From Pseudanabaena sp. PCC 7367 (GTDB taxonomy: Bacteria > Cyanobacteriota > Cyanobacteriia > Pseudanabaenales > Pseudanabaenaceae): a stretch of 64,000 bases of DNA. How positions within the stretch are numbered: the first letter of the stretch is position 1; every line of letters begins with the position of its first letter. The DNA lies in contig NC_019701.1 in NCBI RefSeq assembly GCF_000317065.1, positions 3,420,001-3,484,000 of the forward strand. Reading direction: 5' to 3'. This document shows, one piece after another, positions 61,885-64,000 of this stretch. The notes beneath the pieces are model-generated. The model saw nothing but the letters and a program-made list of their open reading frames with translations, was not told the origin of the DNA and did not search any database. The translations under genes were made by a program, and so were the position numbers.

Positions 61885-64000
61885 CTAGCTACCTTGCAAC
61901 GCTTCATTTAATAGTTCTTGCAAAGCTGCTCTGGTCTGTGCACAAGCTTGTTCAAGCTGAGGCATTAATGCAGCCGTATTGTCTGTGCTACCCTGTTCGG
62001 CGATCGCTTCAATTTGGCTACTATATTTGGCAACGGCAACAGTACCGATCGAGCGGGAGATAGATTTAAGAGCATGAGCGGCAAATCTCAAGGCAACGGG
62101 ATCGTCCTGGTCGATTGCTTCATGAATTTCGGCTATATATTTGGGTGCGTCTTCTAGATACATTTGCACTATGTTAGGCAAAAACAATTGATCATCCCCG
62201 GCGACCTCATTAATACTACTAATTACTTCTAAATCAAGGATTCTATAATTACTACCAGAATCTGGCTCTAAATGCTTTAAATTGGGAGCAGTTAGATCGT
62301 TAGATGATTTGGTCGTATTAATACTGGTGTCAGAGGCTAAAAGCGTGGTTGTTGATAATTTTAATTCTTTCCTGACTGTTTTTTGAAATCGGTAGAGCGC
62401 TTCAATAATTGCCTCTAAATATACGGGTTTACTAATATAATCGTTCATACCTGCATCCAGGCAGCGCTGACGATCGCCTTTAAGAGCATTGGCAGTCATC
62501 GCAATGATCCAGGGATAGTCTTGTCGGCCAGTTTGCTGGCGCAGCGATCGAGTAGCCTCCAGGCCATCCATCTCCGGCATTTGCATATCCATAAATACCA
62601 CATCATAGTGGAGCTGCTGCACCGTGGTTACTGCTTCAAGACCATTGGCAACTACATCAGCGCGATAGCCCAGGCGCTTAAACATATTCAGGGCGACCTT
62701 TTGGTTGACCAGATTATCCTCTGCCAACAAAATCCGCAGCGGTAGGTCTGTGGCCAGATTTTGATAATTGTTGGTCAGTTTCGTTCTGAGGCTGACGGGG
62801 CTAGAAATTTCTGGCCTGACTGCTTGGAGTAGCGCATTATAAAGCTGTGATTGCTTTACGGGCTTGCGCAGGAAATTAACGATCGGGTATTTTTGGCGAT
62901 CGCTAGGACTGAGCAAATCACTGGCGGAGCTGAGAATAATAATTGGTAAATCCGCATAATGCTCGAGCTGAGCGATCGCTATGGCCAGACTCAGTCCATC
63001 CAGCCCAGGCATTTGCATATCTAAGACCGCCAAGTCAAATTCCGATCGTGGCGATTGTTTGAGGATGCTGAGCGCTTGATCGGGATCATTAAATGTTTGG
63101 GTCTGCATTTGCCAGAATTGCGCCTGGAGCCTGAGGATTTGGCAATTAGTGGCATTGTCATCCACAACTAGTAGCCTTTTCCCAATCAGAGAATGGGTTT
63201 GATGTGATAGCTTCTCTAGCTCATTATTGAGCACTTTGGCAGTGGTAATCGAGAAATAGAAGGTGGTACCGGGATGCTCTTGCTTCCGGTCATGGAGAAT
63301 GGGGCTATCCTGCCACAGCGATCGCCATGCATCTGTGGTTGGCGTGCCTGCCACTACACCATTACTCTCTACCCACATGTTGCCCCCCATCAGCCGACAG
63401 AGTTTTTGGCTAATTGCTAAACCAAGGCCAGTGCCGCCATATTTTCTCGTGATCGATGTGTCGGCCTGGGAAAAGGACTCAAACAATCGATTCATACTCT
63501 CTGGCGCAATGCCGATACCGGTGTCTTTAACTGCAAAGTGAATTTCATACTGTTCTGCGGTTAATTCGCGGGCAATGGCGCTGATGATGATCTCACCCTG
63601 CTCAGTGAACTTAATTGCGTTACCCAGCAGGTTAACCAATATCTGACGCAACCTAGTCACATCGCCTTTAATTACGCTTGGCACCTGGGTATCAACCCAC
63701 GTCGCTATTTCTAGTCCTTTATTAGCCACCTGGGCTGCCATCAGATCAACAGTGGCTTCAATGCAATCGAGCAGTGCAAATGGTTGTTCTTCTAGGGTAA
63801 GCTTACCGGATTCAATTTTAGAGAAGTCGAGAATATCATTAATAATCGTTAGCAGCGCATCGGCACTATTACGGATCGTTTCGGCAAAATCCCGTTGCTC
63901 AGGTGACAGCTGGGTATCCATCAAAAGACCCGACATGCCAATTACCGCATTCATTGGCGTGCGAATTTCATGACTCATATTGGCCAGGAATTCACTCTTG
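61885..64000 (-). CDS. Hybrid histidine kinase (partial; N-terminus beyond the window)
   Basis: The last 705 residues of a large sensor kinase. The frame continues off the window, and the N-terminal sensor is not seen. In order: HisKA with phospho-His in [14 protein letters not shown], HATPase with DTGIGIAP and [12 protein letters not shown]1 ([19 protein letters not shown]), REC2 ([35 protein letters not shown]), and HPt with [13 protein letters not shown] (phospho-His). This is a BarA/ArcB-like phosphorelay ending in HPt, expected to feed the adjacent REC-GGDEF protein. Confidence 0.93.
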   Translation of the reverse strand, partial: KSEFLANMSHEIRTPMNAVIGMSGLLMDTQLSPEQRDFAETIRNSADALLTIINDILDFSKIESGKLTLEEQPFALLDCIEATVDLMAAQVANKGLEIATWVDTQVPSVIKGDVTRLRQILVNLLGNAIKFTEQGEIIISAIARELTAEQYEIHFAVKDTGIGIAPESMNRLFESFSQADTSITRKYGGTGLGLAISQKLCRLMGGNMWVESNGVVAGTPTTDAWRSLWQDSPILHDRKQEHPGTTFYFSITTAKVLNNELEKLSHQTHSLIGKRLLVVDDNATNCQILRLQAQFWQMQTQTFNDPDQALSILKQSPRSEFDLAVLDMQMPGLDGLSLAIAIAQLEHYADLPIIILSSASDLLSPSDRQKYPIVNFLRKPVKQSQLYNALLQAVRPEISSPVSLRTKLTNNYQNLATDLPLRILLAEDNLVNQKVALNMFKRLGYRADVVANGLEAVTTVQQLHYDVVFMDMQMPEMDGLEATRSLRQQTGRQDYPWIIAMTANALKGDRQRCLDAGMNDYISKPVYLEAIIEALYRFQKTVRKELKLSTTTLLASDTSINTTKSSNDLTAPNLKHLEPDSGSNYRILDLEVISSINEVAGDDQLFLPNIVQMYLEDAPKYIAEIHEAIDQDDPVALRFAAHALKSISRSIGTVAVAKYSSQIEAIAEQGSTDNTAALMPQLEQACAQTRAALQELLNEALQGS

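Overview
This is chromosomal DNA from a cyanobacterium, with no phage, plasmid, IS transposase or CRISPR region. The evidence is photosystem I psaE, NDH-1 ndhN, Mg-chelatase chlD, a cyanophycinase, the cyanobacterial families DUF4327 and DUF3143, and a very high density of the HIP1 palindrome GCGATCGC and its core CGATCG. Gene content and the wide AT-rich spacers suggest a Pseudanabaena-like lineage; this is an impression, not a phylogenetic result.

Layout. 0-8.2 kb: WYL regulator, GHL10-type glycoside hydrolase-like protein, small membrane protein, pyrF, a METTL7-like methyltransferase, a GT4 glycosyltransferase followed closely by a Nudix hydrolase, and an SDR. 8.2-17.3 kb (minus strand): SulP-STAS-cNMP transporter, a small Cys protein + G3E GTPase + WD40 group, a phosphoribosyltransferase, cyanophycinase, DUF4327 and a TPMT-like methyltransferase. 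17.7-20.7 kb: pstC-pstA-pstB with no pstS in view. 20.7-29.1 kb (minus): chlD, a coiled-coil/SPFH pair, and a tight ppc-Gfo/Idh pair. 29.6-35.7 kb: DUF3143, asd-dapA (entry to lysine biosynthesis) and RNase J after a 1.1-kb spacer. 36-41 kb: pentapeptide-repeat protein, cysE with an amino-acid-binding lipoprotein, and a Ctp protease. 42.6-45.2 kb: retropepsin-like Zn protease, rimK and an AstE/AspA-like deacylase. 45.5-47.7 kb: tRNA-Arg(CCT), ndhN, an RRM protein and a PerR-type Fur regulator. 48.1-51.7 kb: three glycosyltransferases. 51.7-55.9 kb (minus): aroK, leuB, mutM, psaE and a 2TM protein. 56.5-64 kb: PrxQ, folP overlapping an ABC-2 permease, a creatininase-family hydrolase, a GNAT acetyltransferase, and a diguanylate cyclase response regulator behind a hybrid histidine kinase that runs off the window end.

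Most genes are housekeeping. The unusual content is in the spacers. (i) Two copies of a 95-113-bp non-coding element with imperfect terminal inverted repeats beginning GGTAGT (17345-17439 and 35867-35979). The second has 8-bp target duplications, and deleting it restores an uninterrupted hexamer tract, which is good evidence for a MITE-like transposition. (ii) About 35 short tandem duplications, mostly with 9-11-bp units, scattered through the spacers. Inside genes the comparable repeats have 9-bp, frame-preserving units. (iii) Candidate control sites: two TATAAT hexamers upstream of cysE, a degenerate HLR1-like site upstream of psaE, and perfect palindromes near cphB and perR.

The gene groups most worth testing are the retropepsin-RimK-deacylase set (writing and removing glutamate tails) and the small Cys protein-G3E GTPase-WD40 set (metal handling).
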